Origin: Roseovarius sp.
GTDB lineage: Bacteria > Pseudomonadota > Alphaproteobacteria > Rhodobacterales > Rhodobacteraceae
NCBI GenBank assembly: GCA_029212365.1
Contig: JARGOC010000005.1
Coordinates: 1 to 64,000 of the forward strand
Reading direction: 5' to 3'
Length of the DNA: 64,000 nucleotides
Shown here: positions 61,875-64,000 of the stretch, piece by piece
Numbering within the stretch: the stretch's first letter is position 1
Layout: each line of letters starts with the position of its first letter
The notes under the pieces: generated by a model
Databases searched by the model: none
What the model was told of the DNA's origin: nothing
Seen by the model: only the letters and a program-made list of their open reading frames with translations
Position numbers and translations under genes: made by a program

Positions 61875-62202
61875 TCTGACAGCCGTGACCTAAAGGAGCA
61901 CGCTTGGCGCGTGCGCTGAGTGTCTCATCAACGGCCTGTGGCCGTCTCTTCGGGGAGGGTTGAGAGGCGATGCAATGTTGCGCGGGACTGTGCGTTTTGG
62001 AAGTGGTGGAGCCTCCGGCGGGGATATTTTGAGCAAGAAGATGGGCGAAGGTGATCTGACATTTGGGTTTGATCTTCGTGTTCTCCTGGGGAAACCGACA
62101 TTGTTTTGCGAATGAATTACCGATTTTTTCATAGCGGGTCGCGAATGCGTTCGACATGTCGTGAAATTGCCCGGAAGCTATGCGCAAACAGGGAGGCGGA
62201 TT
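61875..62202. other. 328-bp spacer with hairpins and a Rhodobacterales-type dispersed motif
   Basis: After the TetR stop come two hairpins, GCACGC/GCGTGC (61898-61914) and ACGGCC/GGCCGT (61931-61945), neither with a clear T-run. GCCTCCGGCGGGGATATTTT (62011-62030), followed by an AAGAAGATG segment, resembles a short sequence I recall as common in intergenic regions of Roseobacter genomes; its role is unknown. The promoter of the dehydrogenase gene must lie in the last 100 bp. Confidence 0.5.
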
Positions 62203-63147
62203 ATGAAGATTGGGTTTATTGGGCTTGGCAATGTTGGCGGCAAATTGTCGGGCAGTCTTTTGCGCAATGGTGTGGATCTGGTGGTCCATGATTTGAGCGA
62301 AGATCTGGTGGCAAAGGCCGTTGGCAACGGTGCCACGGCAGGTGGCAGCCCGGCGGCGATGATGCGTGATTGTGATGCGGTGATCACTTGTCTGCCCAGC
62401 CCCGCAGCCAGTGATGCGGTCCTGCAAGAGATGCTGCCCGAGGTAGGCCCCGGCAAAATCTGGATGGAGATGTCCACCACCGATGAGGCCGAGGTCAAGC
62501 GCCTGGGCGGCGCTGTTATTGCCAGGGGTGGTGCCGCGGTAGATTGCCCTGTGTCGGGTGGTTGCCATAGGGCGGATACCGGGAACATTTCCATTTATGC
62601 CGGCTGTGAGCGGCCCACGTTTGAGCGCATCCTGCCCCTGTTGACCATCATGGGGCGCCGCGTTTTGCACACGGGCGAGATTGGCAGCGCATCGGTGTTG
62701 AAGGTGATGACCAATTACCTGGCCACGGGGCACTTGCTGATGTTGTGCGAGGCGTTAACTACGATGAAAGCGGCGGGCATGGATATGGCCACAACTTATG
62801 AGGCGATCAGGATCAGTTCGGGGACGTCGTTTGTACATGAAACCGAAAGCCAGTTGATCTTGTCGGGTTCTCGCTGTGTGGATTTCACCATGGATCTGGT
62901 GCTCAAGGATATTGGCCTGTTCCAGGAGATTGCCGAGCGCAATGATGTCCCATTGGAAATCTCGCCGATGTTGATTGATTTGATGCGCGATGGTCAGGCG
63001 CGGTTCGGCGAGAGGGCGCAATCAGATCGTATGATTGAGCGGCTGGAAGAGGCAACCGGGCTTGATATCTCAGCGCCGGGGTTTCCTCGTGAGTTGGTTG
63101 ATGACGAAGCAGAGGAACGCGGCGCCGAGGTGGTCCCGAAGATCTGA
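62203..63147 (+). CDS. 3-hydroxyisobutyrate dehydrogenase family oxidoreductase
   Basis: A 314-residue beta-hydroxyacid dehydrogenase: Rossmann motif GFIGLGNVGGKL (4-15), substrate-binding DCPVSGG (about 121-127) and the catalytic lysine in SVLKVMTNYL (about 168-177). Family members oxidise 3-hydroxyisobutyrate, tartronate semialdehyde or reduce glyoxylate-type aldehydes with NAD(P). GGGAGG precedes the ATG. The acidic tail (VDDEAEERGAEVV) is longer than usual. Confidence 0.85.
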   Translation: MKIGFIGLGNVGGKLSGSLLRNGVDLVVHDLSEDLVAKAVGNGATAGGSPAAMMRDCDAVITCLPSPAASDAVLQEMLPEVGPGKIWMEMSTTDEAEVKRLGGAVIARGGAAVDCPVSGGCHRADTGNISIYAGCERPTFERILPLLTIMGRRVLHTGEIGSASVLKVMTNYLATGHLLMLCEALTTMKAAGMDMATTYEAIRISSGTSFVHETESQLILSGSRCVDFTMDLVLKDIGLFQEIAERNDVPLEISPMLIDLMRDGQARFGERAQSDRMIERLEEATGLDISAPGFPRELVDDEAEERGAEVVPKI

Positions 63148-63243
63148 AGCTGCGGCGCTAAAGCTGCTCTATGGCAAACGTAATTGACCCTCGTCCCCAG
63201 AGCGAATTCACGGTAAGGCGCTAGAGCGAAGGAGTGCATACAT

Positions 63244-63723
63244 ATGTCTGATGAAGTTCTGGCGGAAATTCGTGCATCTGCGCCACGTCGTGGCTTGGGC
63301 ATTTCGATGCTTGGCGCACTTGGTGTGATGCTGATCTATATTGCGCTTGTGGCCCCGCCTGCTGACTTTTGGGCACAGCTGATGCTGATCGCATTTGGGC
63401 TGGGGTCTTTGTGGATGGCCGAAAAGATGCGCCGCGCCACGTTGTTGCGCCTTGAGTTGACCATGCAAGAGCTGCGCACCAGCGATGGAAAGGTTCTGGC
63501 GCGGGCTGATCAGTTTGTATCAATTGACCGTGGCGCCTTCGCGTTAAAACCGTCACATGGCTTTACGTTGAAACTGTCTGAGAAATCCCCAGCGGGCTGG
63601 CAGCCGGGGATGTATTGGCGGTTTGGAAAGCGCCTGGGCGTGGGAGGGGTCACACCCGGAGCACAGACCAAGGTCATGTCAGATATGATTGCTGCGATGA
63701 TCATGGAGCGCCAGCCGGGCTGA
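63244..63723 (+). CDS. Small membrane protein, function unknown
   Basis: A 159-residue protein with two hydrophobic helices (about 18-38 and 43-60) followed by a soluble beta-rich part (TMQELRTSDGKVLARAD...WRFGKRLGVGG). The arrangement suggests an integral membrane protein with a cytoplasmic C-terminal domain. A GAAGGAG site precedes the ATG by about 10 nt. I recognise no family. Confidence 0.65.
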   Translation: MSDEVLAEIRASAPRRGLGISMLGALGVMLIYIALVAPPADFWAQLMLIAFGLGSLWMAEKMRRATLLRLELTMQELRTSDGKVLARADQFVSIDRGAFALKPSHGFTLKLSEKSPAGWQPGMYWRFGKRLGVGGVTPGAQTKVMSDMIAAMIMERQPG

Positions 63724-63795
63724 TCATTGAGGAGATATTTAGGGCAGGATGTCTGCCGTTCGACGCGGCTCGTCTTGATCTGATCGTAAGACACA

Positions 63796-63827
63796 AAACC
63801 GGCCTCGCGTTTCCACAAGGCCGGTTT
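63796..63827 (-). terminator. Terminator between convergent genes
   Basis: AAACCGGCCT (63796-63805) and AGGCCGGTTT (63818-63827) form a perfect 10-bp stem with a 12-nt loop. The minus strand continues with TTTTGTGT, so it most likely ends the gene at 63850; the plus side ends with GTTT and could serve the membrane protein gene. Confidence 0.75.
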
Positions 63828-63849
63828 GAAATGGGTTATGCATGAGGCC

Positions 63850-64000
63850 CTAGCCGCAGGAAGATCCCTCCCAGCACAGCTGAGCCGCAAAACGAATACC
63901 GGTGAACACCTTGGTGTTTACGGTATAATCCTTGTTCAGGCCCGGATACCTGAAGATTGGCGTATAGGTTGATGTGCTTTCGACGATGATCAATTGCTCG
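63850..64000 (-). CDS. C-terminal end of an unidentified protein (runs off the window)
   Basis: The last 49 codons of a minus-strand gene: a beta-rich stretch (STSTYTPIFRYPGLNKDYTV, VFTGIRFAAQLCWEG) ending SSCG. The two cysteines, 6 residues apart, could pair in an exported protein. Stop codon and a terminator just after it support a real gene. The family cannot be told from this piece; the gene starts beyond 64000. Confidence 0.6.
   Translation of the reverse strand, partial: EQLIIVESTSTYTPIFRYPGLNKDYTVNTKVFTGIRFAAQLCWEGSSCG

Noticed and set aside
1..64000. CRISPR arrays, insertion sequences, prophage
   Set aside because: No regularly spaced long direct repeats, transposase or phage gene was found in any part of the window.

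Overview
The window looks like a chromosomal segment from a marine alphaproteobacterium of the Roseobacter group (Rhodobacteraceae). This rests on gene content and order (tRNA-Glu/recJ/glpX/hom block, membrane cytochrome-type urate hydroxylase, malonate TRAP cluster, two-ATPase glycerol-type ABC transporter) and on the dense use of solute-binding-protein transporters; it is inference, since no marker gene such as 16S rRNA is present. I see no insertion sequence, phage or CRISPR array.

Layout. Positions 1-1160 hold no convincing protein gene but are highly structured: a DnaA-box cluster (171-245), a train of six short hairpins with cUUCGg tetraloops at about 26-nt spacing (530-690) followed by a factor-independent terminator (696-746), a 17-bp perfect inverted repeat (799-933), and a candidate minus-strand structured RNA (about 940-1150). 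Positions 1161-13646 are mainly core metabolism: esterase, a small membrane protein, glyA, nadK, propionyl-CoA synthetase (prpE), fused malic enzyme/phosphotransacetylase, a pyrimidine salvage operon (cdd-deoA-upp) and a secreted SPOR-domain protein.

Positions 13767-27230 form a nitrogen-scavenging region: a deacetylase of the histone deacetylase/acetylpolyamine family coupled to a D-amino-acid-type flavoprotein, an amidohydrolase, a polyamine-type ABC importer (potA-B-C-F), then most of the path from urate to glyoxylate (puuD, uraH, a puuE-uraD fusion, allE, allA) with a LysR regulator divergent from puuD. A tRNA-Gly(TCC) and an ABC exporter follow, then a Kbp/YgaU-like BON-LysM protein.

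Positions 30124-39070 hold a complete dipeptide-type ABC importer (dppABCDF order), a HypT-like LysR regulator and a flavin/iron-sulfur amine dehydrogenase resembling trimethylamine dehydrogenase but with a changed substrate pocket. Positions 39301-46367 hold a HAD phosphatase and a glycerol-type ABC importer with two ATPases and an accessory membrane protein. A BlaI/M56-peptidase pair without a sensor domain follows (46448-47975).

Positions 48125-54594 are a malonate uptake and use cluster (TRAP transporter, malonyl-CoA decarboxylase, malonyl-CoA synthetase, divergent GntR regulator). The right end has a PLP-dependent decarboxylase, tRNA-Glu(TTC), recJ, glpX, hom, a small lipoprotein, a TetR regulator with its probable operator, a 3-hydroxyisobutyrate-dehydrogenase-family enzyme, a small membrane protein and the C-terminal end of a further gene that runs off the window.

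The metabolic theme is scavenging of small organic nitrogen and carbon compounds (purines, polyamine-like amines, peptides or methylated amines, glycerol, malonate, propionate). The least explained parts are the structured noncoding 1.1 kb at the left, the TTTGCAAA operator cluster before prpE, the altered TMADH-like enzyme and the sensorless BlaI/M56 pair.
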